Shown here: piece by piece, positions 22,688 to 33,527 of the stretch
Layout of the letters: each line of letters opens with the position of its first letter
How positions within the stretch are numbered: the stretch's first letter is position 1
Source: CAJBLF01 sp964613015
Lineage (GTDB): Bacteria > Patescibacteriota > Gracilibacteria > Absconditabacterales > Absconditicoccaceae
Direction: 5' to 3'
NCBI GenBank assembly: GCA_964613015.1
Contig: CAZTFP010000003.1
Location: 1-63,528, forward strand
DNA length: 63,528 nt
The notes under the pieces: generated by a model
Database searches by the model: none
Told to the model about the DNA's origin: nothing
What the model saw: the letters and a program-made list of their open reading frames with translations, nothing else
Translations under genes and position numbers: made by a program

Positions 22688-24217
22688 TTATTTTCTTAAT
22701 GTTTTAATTTCTTTTTTTAATAATTTTATGCTTGGATAATTAATCCCTGAAATAATAAGATAATAGATAATTCCTATAATTGTTAAATATCATAAGTTAC
22801 TATATCTATATGTATCTTTCAAAATAAAATACTGATCTTTTATTAAAAAAATGAATATACATATTATTGCTATTATTGCAATGTTTTTTATAAAAAAAAT
22901 TCGATTAAATGATATTCTTTGTATTTTGTATACTCTTCTAAAACTTAAAATCCATAAAATTACCCACCCTATAACTGTTCCTAATATAGCTCATTCTAAT
23001 CATCGTTTAAATATTTCTATAAATGTAACCATAGAAACTACTGTTACTATTAATCATATTATAAGTACTCACGTTCTTTGTTTGACCTTCCCGGTTCCTG
23101 CTAAAACACCAAAATTAATCACAAAAAGCACATTGAAAATTAGAAATGGTCATGCGTATTTGAGTAATTCTCATGAAATAAGAAACTTTTGGCCAAAAAA
23201 TATGGTCATGATTTCTGGTCATAAAACCACGAATAATCCTCATATACTGAGTGCAAAAATAGAAAAATATTTGTAGAGAGTATTTAATAATAATTCCAAT
23301 TTTGAATGTTCTTTTTTCGCTATAATTTCACTAACTATCGGGAAAATTAGTGTAAGTATTGGTGTTGAAACAACATTATAAGCCATGATCATACTTAAAT
23401 AATTTGTGAAGTATCCTGCAGAGATTGGTCAAAGAAGATTGATAATTAATTGCTGGTCTATTTGTACCAAAACTACTCGTGCATTGGCTGATATAAACAC
23501 TCGGAATGCATATTTCAGTTGTTTTTTAAATACATATAAATCTCGAACAAATTTTCCTTGGCTAAATATTTTTTTATATTTTTTTCAAAAGAGTATGGCT
23601 CATGTTATTATTGCTGCTCAAATACCCATCATTCGAACCATACTGAAATTATTTAGTGTCAATCATTTTCCTAGCCAAAAAAAGAGTGTAAATCATAGAA
23701 TTATATATATTCTTGAAAATTCTATTACGCCGGTTCTCTTTACATCTTGAAAAGAATAATAGAGTGAGTTGAAAAATTGTACAATATTGATTCATATAAA
23801 GAAGAAACAAAATGTTCTAATAATTTGTATTGCTGATGCTGAATGAAAATGGTTTATTGCAATTCGATTTGCTGAAAAATACATTATGATAGCAATTCAT
23901 ATGCCCAATATGAGCTGTATTACTAAACTTAGTACTATGATGGTTTTGCAATTGTTATATTTTTTTTCTAACCGATATTTTGGAACGAAATATTGAAGAG
24001 ATTCTGTTAATCCTAAATCATGATAGAGTGATACAAGTATAACTAATCCATAAACACTATAGAAAATACCAACATCTTCTACAGAGAGCGTATTTGAAAC
24101 AATAACCTTGATTATATATGATACCGGTGCAGTGATAATCATAAAAAAATATAACCAGAATCATTTTTTTATTAGTTTCTGTCCCAATGGTTGGTCTGCT
24201 AACAATTCTCCGTCCAT
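22688..24217 (-). CDS. Wzx-like polysaccharide flippase (MATE/MOP superfamily)
   Basis: 509 aa, about 12-14 hydrophobic spans. It would flip polyprenyl-linked glycan across the membrane. The N-terminal part (KKGFWLYFFMIITAPVSYIIKVIVSNTLS) followed by VGIFYSVYGLVILVSLYHDLGL matches the usual start of polysaccharide-biosynthesis flippases, where the loop after TM2 reads D/G-L-G-L. Start taken at the ATG ending 24217, with MDGELLADQPLG ahead of TM1. It lies between RmlC and the methyltransferase in the AT-rich minus-strand glycan operon. Confidence 0.85.
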
Positions 24218-24233
24218 ATTTGTTTTTATGTTT

Positions 24234-24809
24234 TTAAAAAGGATTATTTTCATAAAATTCTTTCAAGGATAATTGTTTCTTATCTTTTTCAGACAATATC
24301 AATTCATTAATGTTATATTTTTGCATAATTATATTTCGGTCTATACTAATATCTTTATCATTATATAGTATTCATCCTTCACTATTGGGATTATAAAAAT
24401 CATCACATTTATATGCAAATTCTGTTCCATCTTCTAATGATAAAAATCCATGAGCGAATCATTTAGGAATAAATAACTGTCTCTTATTATCTGTTGAAAG
24501 TAATTCTATTATATATTTTCCATATGTTTCTGATGCACTTCTTATGTCTACAGCAAAGTCTAGTACGGATCATTGTAAAACTCTTACGAGTTTCGATTGG
24601 GTGTTTTGTGTTTGAAAATGAAATCCTCTAAAAACACCTTTATTAGATTTGCTATGATTATCTTGTATAAATACCGTGTCTATTCCATTTTCTGTAAATT
24701 CTTTTTGATTGTACGTTTCCATAAAAAATCATCTTTCATCTCAAAAGACTTTTGGCTGTATTGTTATTATGTCTGGTATATCCTTGTTTTTTTCAAAGGT
24801 AAATGCCAT
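24234..24809 (-). CDS. rmlC: RmlC-like dTDP-4-dehydrorhamnose 3,5-epimerase
   Basis: 191 aa, cupin-fold sugar epimerase. Conserved RmlC marks are PKVFGDERGFFMETYN, QDNHSKSNKGVFRGFHFQ (catalytic His in RGFHFQ), LDFAVDIR, IPKGFAHGFLSLED and Y/N-x-GGILYND. Normal family length is ~180 aa. Start chosen at the ATG ending 24809 (MAFTF). No RmlA, RmlB or RmlD is in the window, so the rest of the pathway must lie elsewhere or the enzyme acts on another dTDP-sugar. Head of the minus-strand glycan operon, divergent from the korA-like gene. Confidence 0.92.
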
Positions 24810-24931
24810 ATGTTCTATCTATATAAAAATGCTCCCTATAGGTAACAAAACCATATTGTTTTTCAATTGTTTTATCTTTAATTTTTTGTATAACGATTTT
24901 GATATACTATTTATCTTGTTTTTCTATTAGT

Positions 24932-26557
24932 ATGAAAATTTCAATAGGTTTCTCGTGAGCTGCAGGTACAGGAGTCAATACTTCTGGAATGCTTCTTGGA
25001 CAACTCTTATCGTCCAAATGATATTCAATCTTATGAGATAAGGAATATGCTTCTATCATTAAAGGAGACAATAATAACTTTTTTCTCTATATTTCTGATG
25101 AGCATCCGTTTATAGTTAAAACTATCGATCACTTTTTCCCATTTGATGAATACTCAGTGACAAAAAATTCCAAACTCTATAATCTCAAGAAAATTCATCC
25201 ATTAAAGGACACTACTATCAAATATAAAAACGTCTATTTTTTCTGAGCTTCACTAAAATTACTTGGTATCGCTCGTGAGGAAGGTGAAAAATTATTGGCA
25301 AATCAGTTTTCTGGTGATGTATTGAATGATAATATTGCTACACTGACTAAATGATATGACTATTTCAAAACTTCCAATTATGATCTTTCCAAAAATATCT
25401 GAACTGCTAAATCATTTGTCTTCTGAAATGAAATGGTCGGTACTTGAGCTATTGCTGCTGGAATGAATTTCTATTCAGCGTATCCAATGACTCCAGCGAG
25501 TTCGTTGATTGATGTCATTGTAGAACATAAAGAGGTGACGTTTTTTCAGTGAGAAGATGAAATTGCTGTCAGTATGGCTATGCTTGGAGCTAAATTTGCT
25601 GGTAAAAGAGCTATGTGTGGAACTAGTGGAGGAGGATTTGCTTTGATGACAGAGTCCATAAGTTTTTCAAATATCGCTGAATTATGATGAGTATATATTC
25701 TTTCTCAACGTGATGGTCCAAGTACGGGTACACCAACCTATACTGGTCAATGAGATTTGAATTATGCGTTGAACGCAAGTTTTGGTGATACATACCCTAT
25801 AGTAGTAGCGCCATCTACTTTTGAAGAATGATATGCTTTAATCTGAAAGGCATTGAATCGATCTGATATCTATCAACATCCGGTTATCTTTCTTATCGAT
25901 AAACAACTTTCCGAATCGTATCTTTCTGTAGACAAGACTAAGCTAACTTCATATTCTATCAATAGAGGAAAACTTCAAAATACTTGATCTGAATGATACA
26001 AGAGATATCTGCTTACTGATGATTGAATTTCTCCGCTGACCTTGCCTGGTACTGAAAATGGAGAATTTATCGCTACTTCATATGAACATGATGAAAATGG
26101 TGCAACCAATGAAGATCCCATTATCAAAAAACAACAACAGGATAAGAGGTTCAAAAAATTAGAAACCTTTGTTCAACAAGAATTTACCAAGGATTTTTAT
26201 GGGTACGAAATTATCAATCCTGAAGCAAAAGAATTTTTTGTAACATTTGGGGTCAATCGTTATGTGATAGAGGAGTATATAAGCTTGAAAAATTGAAAAT
26301 TGAAAAATGGACAGAGTAAATATTGATTGATAATTATTAAAGTTTTACAGCCACTGGATGTGAGACTCAAAGACTTTTTGGATGCACATGTAAAACAGAT
26401 TAAAAAACTTATTTTTGTAGAAATGAATTATAGCTGACAATTACAAGAGCTCATTACCAATAAATGTTGGCTCAATGATAAAAAATGGAACAATAAGATT
26501 ACGCATATTAGAAAATATAGCTTATATCCGATATTTAATGAAGACATTATATTTTAA
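24932..26557 (+). CDS. 2-oxoacid:ferredoxin oxidoreductase, fused gamma-alpha subunit
   Basis: 541 aa. It decarboxylates a 2-oxoacid to an acyl-CoA and passes electrons to ferredoxin. The first ~170 residues are the gamma domain (GFSGAAGTGVNTSGMLL); the alpha domain follows (NEMVGTGAIAAGMNFYSAYPMTPASSLID, then EDEIAVSMAMLGAKFAGKRAMCGTSGGG). This gamma-alpha order is the KorA/VorB type. Near residues 452-466 the frame passes through a TTGAAAAATTGAAAATTG-type repeat found elsewhere between genes, giving an odd LKNGKLKNG linker. The beta subunit follows after 19 bp. Substrate (pyruvate, oxoglutarate or branched-chain) is not resolved. Confidence 0.88.
26285..26311 (+). repeat. AT-rich repeat inside the korA-like gene
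   Basis: TTGAAAAATTGAAAATTGAAAAATGG lies in frame within the alpha-subunit gene. Similar sequence occurs after hisS (31990-32015) and before mnmA (63293-63312). Confidence 0.5.
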
Positions 26558-26576
26558 CTTATCAACTCTGTAGCTC

Positions 26577-27179
26577 ATGAGAACAAACTTAACTAAAATT
26601 CAACGATGTCCATGATGTGGTAATTTTCTTATTAATGCCGCCATCAAGAGTGCGCTCAAACAATTGAATATTCCAAAACATAAAGTAGTTATTCTTTCTG
26701 GTATCGGATGTGCAAGTAAAACTAGTCAATATATTGATGGGTATGGCTGTGAAACCCTACATGGGAGATCATTGCCATTTGCTACGGGAATAAAATTAGC
26801 TAATCCTGATTTGACGGTAATCGCTTATGGATGAGATGGTGATGGCTATGGAATTTGATTGGGACATTTTCTTCATTCCTGTAGAAGAGACATTAATCTG
26901 ACCTATATCGTGGCTAACAATGAAAATTATGGTTTGACTACGGGTCAAGCATCTCCGACAACTCCACTTCACGTCAAAACTAGATCTACTCCAGAAGGAA
27001 ACCAAATATTGCCATTTGATCCTAGTGCACTTGCAAAAGCTGCATGATGTGCTTATTCTGTACATATGATAGATAAAGATTTACCACTTCTTATCCAAGC
27101 TATTGTAGATGGTATCAATCACCAATGATTTTCTCATATTGATGTTGATCAACAGTGCCCTAGTTGGAGAAAACGATAA
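26577..27179 (+). CDS. 2-oxoacid:ferredoxin oxidoreductase beta subunit (TPP-binding), short
   Basis: 200 aa. The thiamine-diphosphate site GGDGDGYGIGLGHF and the following N-N-x-N-Y-G-L-T-T-G pattern are clear. Cys11 and Cys14 (CPGC, Gly as TGA), a Cys in SGIGCASK and a final Cys in QQCPSW match the four [4Fe-4S] ligands of this family. The protein stops a few residues after the last Cys; typical beta subunits are 270-300 aa, so the C-terminal tail is missing or encoded elsewhere. Co-transcribed with the alpha subunit 19 bp upstream. Confidence 0.88.
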
Positions 27180-27263
27180 AATATGGAAAGATTTACATAC
27201 TGAAATATGGAAAAATTAATTTTTCTACATTTCCATTATTTTATCCTCTATGTATTAAAAGTC

Positions 27264-27291
27264 TTGCTATTTTTATAATAATATTTATAAT
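27264..27291 (+). promoter_or_regulatory. sigma-70-type promoter
   Basis: TTGCTA (27264-27269), a 16-bp spacer and TATAAT (27286-27291), about 40 bp before the start of the 94-aa gene. Confidence 0.6.
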
Positions 27292-27332
27292 ATTTTTTAT
27301 AAAAACAAAAAGAATCATTTAAAAACAACACT

Positions 27333-27617
27333 ATGAACCAAGTAAAAACACTTACTGATGCATTGATTTTGATTCAATGTGTTTCTGAGACAATTTCGGC
27401 AAAAAAGGCTGACGAATTAGACAGTTCTCCACTTAATGAACTGTTAGAAGATTTTAAACAGCAACTCAGCCAGGATATGGGATTGCCGCTTATTTATTTC
27501 TCTCCAGTAAATCCAGATTCAGAAAAAGTATCGTCTGATGAGGAACTTCAAGCAGAAAATCCTCAACTGACTCCTGAGGCTGTTCATCGGTATCAAGACC
27601 TCTTGTTGCTTGTTTAA
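27333..27617 (+). CDS. 94-aa acidic protein, unknown
   Basis: Not recognised. A small acidic, soluble protein (many Glu/Asp/Gln, e.g. LLEDFKQQLSQDMGL) without signal peptide or membrane span. It uses no TGA and has a single glycine (GGA). It has its own TATAAT promoter and is followed 31 bp later by another small charged protein; a shared terminator ends the pair at ~27905. The bicistronic layout and clean ends support a real gene. Confidence 0.65.
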   Translation: MNQVKTLTDALILIQCVSETISAKKADELDSSPLNELLEDFKQQLSQDMGLPLIYFSPVNPDSEKVSSDEELQAENPQLTPEAVHRYQDLLLLV

Positions 27618-27648
27618 TTATTTTTGCTAACCACAAAAATCACAACTT

Positions 27649-27852
27649 ATGCCAAATAAAAAAGAATTAAAAGCCTTAGTAGCCAAGGTTAAACGATTAC
27701 AATCATCTATGAATGAAGATGAGTCTTCTTCTCAGATCCTTAGTCAGTACGTTCGTGAAGCAGAAAAATCACTCTCTGATACCAGAGGGCAGAAAATATC
27801 ATCTTCACAGATTGAGATCTATCACAAACTTGAGGCTGCAGTTGGCCCCTAA
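27649..27852 (+). CDS. 67-aa charged helical protein, unknown
   Basis: Not recognised. Lys/Glu/Ser-rich and probably helical (KKELKALVAKVKRLQSSMNED), no membrane segment, no TGA. It follows the 94-aa gene in a two-gene unit with a terminator 26 bp past its stop. It could be a partner of the upstream protein; nothing in the sequence shows a function. Confidence 0.6.
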   Translation: MPNKKELKALVAKVKRLQSSMNEDESSSQILSQYVREAEKSLSDTRGQKISSSQIEIYHKLEAAVGP

Positions 27853-27877
27853 ACACTATTTAATTTTGTGTCTTACT

Positions 27878-27907
27878 ATTCCTCGGTTTTCCGGGGGATT
27901 TTTTTTA
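27878..27907 (+). terminator. Rho-independent terminator
   Basis: GC-containing stem (ATTCCTCGG with CCGGGGGAT, TTTT loop, two G-T pairs) followed by eight T residues. It closes the two small genes. Confidence 0.85.
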
Positions 27908-28049
27908 TTGCTTGAAAATAATTGTTCTTTTGCTAAACTTTATTATGAAGTGTGTGTTGGGAGGACTACATCTCAGTATTACTAATTATCAATAGTCCAT
28001 CTTAAGACATACCCTCATTATTAATCTTTAATTATTCATTCGTTTTCAT

Positions 28050-29279
28050 ATGTTTCAAATCCAATATTCTCCCAAGCTTAGATGAGAAATTATAATTTCT
28101 GGAAGTAAAAATGCGGCTTTGCCTATCGTGGCTGCTAATTTGTGTGTTGGTAATGCTGTTACACTCCTTAATAAACCAAATATCAAAGATGTTTTGTCTA
28201 TGGAAACATTAGCACAAGATGCAATTGCGAAATCCAAAGAATATTTCGATTTGACTGACGATTTAGCGAAGAAATTCAGAGCATCTATTTTGTTGATTCC
28301 TTTTGGACTTATCAAATATGGTAAAGTGAAATTTGTTTGAAGTGGTTGATGTAATATTTGAAAGAGACCATTGGATATGTTTGATGATGCATTGATGAAG
28401 GCAGGTATTAGTGTGACACAAACAGATGAACATAAAATATTTGAAGTTGTTGGTATCCCCAAAAGAAATATCATGTTACAATGATTTTCTGTGACTGCTA
28501 TCGAAGCCTTGCTGACTTATCTTGCATTCGCAAATAATTTCGATTACGAAATCAATATCTATCAAGTTGCTATAGAACCTCATGTGAGAAATTTAATTGC
28601 GTTTCTCAATTGTATAGGAGCAGATATTCATCTGAATGTTGATCATAGTATTGTTATGAAACCTTCGAAAATTGATATCAAACACCATGAATTTACTATT
28701 ATTTCTGATTATATAGAAGCGGGAACGTATTTTGCAATAGGCGCTGGTGCTGATGATAGTGAAATTACCATAAAGGGATGTGATGTTGATGATTTATCTG
28801 CTATCTATAGTGTTGCTACCAAGATTTGAATAGACTTTAAAATTCTTGATAAATATACTATCAGAGTCAGTTCCAAGAATAAAAAAACTTATCAGGCTGT
28901 CAAATTTGAAACGAGGACATATCCTTGATTTCCTACTGATCTACAATCTATTTTTTGAACTTTGCTTACTCAAGCGACAGGAATCTCCAAGATATTTGAA
29001 ACACTTTATGAATGAAGATTTAATTATCTGACTGAATTGGAAAATCTTTGAGCAAAGATAGAAATTCTCAATCCACATGAAGCGATTGTTATTTGACCGA
29101 CCAAACTCAAAGGTGGATATGTTTCTTCTACTGATCTTAGATGTGGTGGTGCTATGGTACTTGCTTGAATTATGGCACAGGGTACAAGCAATATTATGAA
29201 TGAAGATATTATTGCGAGATGATATGATGATATACTTACTAAATTACAAAGTATTTGAGTTAAGATTACTGCAGTTTAA
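28050..29279 (+). CDS. murA: MurA, UDP-N-acetylglucosamine 1-carboxyvinyltransferase
   Basis: First committed step of peptidoglycan synthesis: transfers enolpyruvyl from PEP to UDP-GlcNAc. 409 aa, normal length (~420). ISGSKNAALPIVAA near the N-terminus is the family start. SGGCNIGKRPLDMF carries the catalytic Cys that fosfomycin attacks. DLRCGGAMVLAGIMAQG near the C-terminus is also conserved. Many glycines in these motifs are TGA. It stands alone between a terminator and the MFS gene. Its presence indicates a peptidoglycan wall. Confidence 0.95.
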
Positions 29280-29415
29280 TGAGACGAATTACGATACAAA
29301 AATAGCATATATTACTAACTTTATATTGTTGTTCTCTGTATCCTCATATATAGTTATTATATTGGAGCGTAAAGTTTGAACCTTACATCTTTAATTTTTT
29401 TTGCCTTTTTTGATT

Positions 29416-30567
29416 ATGAAAAAAATAAAACGAATAGCCTTATTTACCCTATTTTTAGATACTTTGGGATTGACCATTATTATCCCTGTTCTTCCTGATT
29501 TAGTCGGATATTATCATACGAGTTATTTTATGATTTCTCTGTGATTAACACTCTATTCTTTATTTGCTTTGTTGTCTACACCAATCTTGGGAGCATTGTC
29601 TGATAAGTTTTGAAGGAAACCGATTCTTGGAGTGTCTGTATTTTCTAGTTTTTTGAGTTTTATTATTCTTCGAATCTCATGAAACGTTTGGATATATTTG
29701 GTTGCGAGAATAGTCAATGGTTTGGCTGGTGGTAATATTAGCTCTATTCAATCTATCTTGAGTGATATTGCTGTAGACCAGAAAGAACGTACCAATAATT
29801 TTTGACTTTTTGGTGCAATCTTTGGTATAGGATTTATCGTCGGTCCTGCTATAGGTGCTTTGCTTTTATCGTTTGGTATCAAACGACCATTTATTATCAG
29901 TGCTATTCTCTCTTGAATCAATCTCTTACTTATCCTGTTTTGGCTACCTGAAACTAATAAATTTCTCAATACTTTGAAAAAAATTAAAATCAATATCGTC
30001 CATATTTTCAAAGATATGTTTGTGACCAAGGAAAAAAAATATTATTTGGTATTTTTTGTTGTCAATCTTGCTATTTTGATTTATCAAATGTCGTTTACTT
30101 TGTTTCTTAATCAGAGATTTGGACTTTCTGGTGTAACAAGCTGATATGTTTTGGCTTGATTTGGTATAATTATGGCCATTAACCAATGATTTCTTCTTAA
30201 ATCCTTTTGGCTCAAAAAATTCTCTGATAAAATGTTGGTGTCTATAAGTATTTTATGAATGATGGCTTGTTATGTTGGAGCATTTTTATTTAATCATATA
30301 TGACCCATTATACTCTTTGTTGCTTTGAGCTGAGTTTTTCAATGAATATTTCGTCCAGTATTCCAAAATATTATTCTCTGAGATAATAAAGATATTGGTT
30401 TGATCAATGGTAATATGTCTGCTCTCATGAATCTTGCAAATATTTTCTGACCCCTTTTTGGTGGATATCTTATTGATTTAGGAATGTCTCCATTTGGTGC
30501 GGTTGCTGCATTGCTATTGATTACCTATATCTATTCCAAAAAATATCTTCACCGTTGTGTTGCCTAA
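29416..30567 (+). CDS. MFS transporter, TetA-like drug efflux type
   Basis: 383 aa with ~12 membrane spans. FLDTLGLTIIIPVLPDL in TM1 and GALSDKFGRKPIL in the TM2-3 loop are the signature of the DHA1/TetA group of proton-driven drug antiporters. GPAIGALL matches the TM5 antiporter motif. The start ATG at 29416 follows a T-rich leader TTTTTGATT that also precedes the 41334 gene. The substrate cannot be read from sequence. Confidence 0.88.
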
Positions 30568-30685
30568 TTGACTTGAAAAACGATAATAAGAATTTACAAT
30601 TATCGCTAATGAATAGTTAATAATGCATAAAATAAAAAAGATTCCAAAATTATTCATTCTCCATTTTTAAATATTAATTATTATT

Positions 30686-31987
30686 ATGGTATTACGTCCC
30701 GGATGATTCCCAGAATATAGTCCAGCGGAGCAGTTGATTTTTGATCAGGTTAGAACAATTATTGAAACCAATTATCGTCAATATGGTTTTGCTCATATAG
30801 AAACTCCTGCAGTAGAAGCCAACTCTGTTCTTCTTGCAAAAAATGGTGAAGATGCAGGGAAGCAGATTTTCTGATTGTATGGATTGGCTCAAGGACAAGA
30901 TGATACAAAAGATTATGCATTACATTTTGATCTTACTGTACCATTTGCGAGATATATATTAGATCGAGAAAATGAATTAACATTTCCTTTTAAACGTTAT
31001 CAAATCCAACCTGTTTGGAGAGGAGAAAGATCACAAAGAGGAAGATTTAAAGAATTTTGGCAATCAGATATAGATGTTATTTGGCAGGAGACAGAAAAAT
31101 GAAGTATAGGAAAAAATTTGTATTATGATGCAGAAATGTTGGTTGTGATAGCAAAAACTTTACATGAAATTGTGGCAAAATTTCTATTAAATAAACCATT
31201 TACTTTACACATTAATAATAGATATCTCCTTGCGTGATTTTTTTCTCAGTTTGATGACAAGATTGTACCTCAACTCTATAACTTGCTTGATAAATACTAT
31301 AAGATGTGATTTGATGTATTTCAAAAAGAGCTGGCAGAATTGGTTTCTGAAACTGATGTAAAAAAAATACTTACTTTTGTTCAATGTGATTTTGATAGGT
31401 TAGATTCGAATCTTGTGGATAATGACAACTATCGTAAATGATATAAAGAACTACAAGAAGTGCTTCGTTTTGTTGATTGACTCAATCAAGAAAAGAAATA
31501 TGCTATTGTCTGGGATCCGTGTATTATTAGGGGATTGGATTATTATACAGGTACGGTATATGAGACATTGTTTGATGATGATATTGCTTTGGGTAGCATT
31601 AGTTCTGGAGGAAGATATGAAAATCTTACCTGATATATCAATCCAAAAAAAAGTAATTATTCTGGAGTAGGATGAAGTATTTGACTTTCAAGGATGGTCT
31701 ATTTAATCTTGGAGACTATGAAACCTGAACATACCACACAAACTGAATATTTATTCGTGCATTTCCCTGAAACTATACAGGATATCCTGATGCTCGCAAA
31801 TAGTTTTATTAATGAAGGGAAAACTATAGAGATCTATCCATCTGCAGAAAAATTAGGGAAACAATTTGCCTATGCAGACAAAAAATGAATTTCTTATGTT
31901 ATTATCTTTGGTGAATGAGAGAAATCATTGAAGAGATATAAAATCAAAAACATGAAAACAGGAGAGGAAAAAGAAATAGGCTTGTAA
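30686..31987 (+). CDS. hisS: histidyl-tRNA synthetase
   Basis: 433 aa, class II aaRS. Motif 1 region: RPGGFPEYSPAEQ. Motif 2: RYQIQPVWRGERSQRGRFKEFWQSDID. The His-specific RGLDYYTGTVYE is present near residue 287, with motif 3 GVGGSIGLSRM following. The C-terminal anticodon-binding domain (YLFVHFPE ... KKGISYVIIFGEGE) is complete. Ends TAA and is followed by a TTGAAAATTTG-type repeat and a strong bidirectional terminator. Several glycines in the motifs are TGA. Confidence 0.95.
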
Positions 31988-31989
31988 AA

Positions 31990-32015
31990 TATTGAAAATT
32001 TGAAAAATGAAAAAA
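31990..32015 (+). repeat. dispersed AT-rich repeat (TTGAAAATTTGAAAAATG type)
   Basis: The sequence just after hisS, AAAATTTGAAAAATGAA, also occurs at the 5' end of mnmA (63295-63310, other strand), and a close relative lies inside the korA-like gene (26285-26311). It looks like a short dispersed element. Confidence 0.5.
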
Positions 32016-32023
32016 TTATAGGT

Positions 32024-32056
32024 AAAAAAAGGCCCGGGAACACCCGGGTTTTTTTA
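32024..32056. terminator. bidirectional Rho-independent terminator
   Basis: CCCGGG (32033-32038) and CCCGGG (32043-32048) form a GC-only stem with a 4-base loop; A7 lies to the left and T7 to the right. It ends hisS on the plus strand and the 55-aa gene on the minus strand. Confidence 0.9.
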
Positions 32057-32224
32057 TTAATAAACCAAAATAACAATAATACTTGCAATAGGTATTAATA
32101 TTCCTGCACAAAAGAATGCCATAAATCCTAAAGGATTCTTTTGCGTTGCCTGTTCTCCTCCATAGAGGGTTACGAGAAGCTGGATAAAAGCTCCCAAGAG
32201 CATAATAGGATGTAATTTTTTCAT
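32057..32224 (-). CDS. 55-aa two-span membrane protein, unknown
   Basis: Small hydrophobic protein with two likely helices (LHPIMLLGAFIQLLVTLYGG and FMAFFCAGILIPIASIIVIL) split by a short polar loop EQATQKNP. A different, longer frame at the same place gives a meaningless product, while this one ends cleanly at TAA next to the shared terminator. No TGA. Function unknown; in size and shape it resembles small membrane modulators. Confidence 0.65.
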   Translation of the reverse strand: MKKLHPIMLLGAFIQLLVTLYGGEQATQKNPLGFMAFFCAGILIPIASIIVILVY

Positions 32225-32393
32225 TGTTTGACATTTTTATTTTTGTTTATATAATTTTTCCCCTAATAATAACAACTGATTTTTTTAGTAATGCCTTGAT
32301 TTTCCTTATCAACTCTATACATTTATTCAGCTTAGAGCTAAACTATAAAGCTTTATGTTGTACGATATTTACTTCTTAACGTTAGTTTAAAAT

Positions 32394-33512
32394 ATGTCAT
32401 TACTTCAGTTTGTTGTTATTCTTTCTGCTGTCGTATTCATTTTGTTTGGACTGGATCTCTATAAACGCAAAAAAATGAACATTCTTCATTTTTTCGTGTT
32501 TTTTGTTGGAGGAGGAATGCTTATTCTTTTTGCTTTCAATCAAGAACTTTTAAATCAATTTGGTAAATTCTTTGGTGTAGCAAGAGGTGCTGATTTGCTT
32601 GTTTATGTCTGACTTATTCTCTTGTCTTATTTTTATATAGATGTACTCAATAAACACACTAAAGATAAATTTCAATTAACCAAACTTATTTCTCAGACTG
32701 CTATCGATAATTGATATACTACCAATCAAGAACAAATATTACATCGACACAATAATGATGAAAAAGATGATTTTATATTTAATATCAGAGTATATAATGA
32801 AGATAAAGCTGTTGGCTCGGTTATCGATGAAATCATTGCGGCAGGATTTAGAAAATTGATTCTTGTAAATGATGGTTCGAGTGACAATAGCTTACGTGTA
32901 CTTCAAGAGAAAAAGAAACAATATCCTAATAATCTTATTATTATACTTGATCATACCATCAATAGATGAGGTGGTGCAGCTAATCAATCGGGATATAATT
33001 TCGTAAAAAAATATGGTGATGAACTCAAAATCAAATGGTTTGTTGGTTTCGATTCTGATGGTCAAATGGATGTCAAAGACATGGAAACCTTTATATACCA
33101 AATTCATACTGATCAAAAACTTTGATTGGATGTTGATAATAAAAAACCAGATTTATATCTTGGGTCGAGATTTATTGAAGGAAGTAAGGTAGACAATATG
33201 CCATGATTTAGAAAAACTATTCTTGCTATCGCAAGATTGGTAACGAGAATCTTTTATGGAACTAATGTTACTGATCCCCATATTGGATATAGAGTTATTT
33301 CTCTTCCTGCCTTGAGAAAGTTTATTATCACTGCTGATGGTATGCACTATGCCAATGAGGTAAATGAACAAATTAAAAGACATCATATGAAGTATAGAGA
33401 AATACCTGTACATATAAAATATACTGAGTATAGTCTCCAAAAGGGACAAAAAAACTCCAATAGTCTAAAACTCGCCTCGGAAATGATTTATAAAAAAATA
33501 TTTTTTAGATAA
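32394..33512 (+). CDS. DUF2304-GT2 fusion, polyprenyl-phosphate glycosyltransferase
   Basis: 372 aa in two parts. Residues 1-~110 are a three-span DUF2304 membrane domain, with its typical FGVARGADLLVYV motif. From ~130 on is a DPM1-like GT2 domain: IRVYNEDKAVGSVI, LVNDGSSDNSL, GFDSDGQMD (metal site) and DPHIGYRVIS. DUF2304 proteins are usually separate genes next to such GT2s; here they are fused. The enzyme probably makes a polyprenyl-phosphate sugar for surface glycosylation. A few TGA glycines. No terminator before serS. Confidence 0.88.
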
Positions 33513-33527
33513 TTACTTATTAGAAAA

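Noticed and set aside
22851..23750. Two plus-strand frames of 114-141 aa
   Set aside because: They lie opposite the flippase gene, whose minus-strand frame is open over its full 509 codons; the plus-strand products look like shadow translations.
32016..32234. 72-aa minus-strand frame over the small membrane gene
   Set aside because: It runs through the GC-rich terminator and has no hydrophobic or conserved pattern; the overlapping 55-aa frame is a clean two-span protein.
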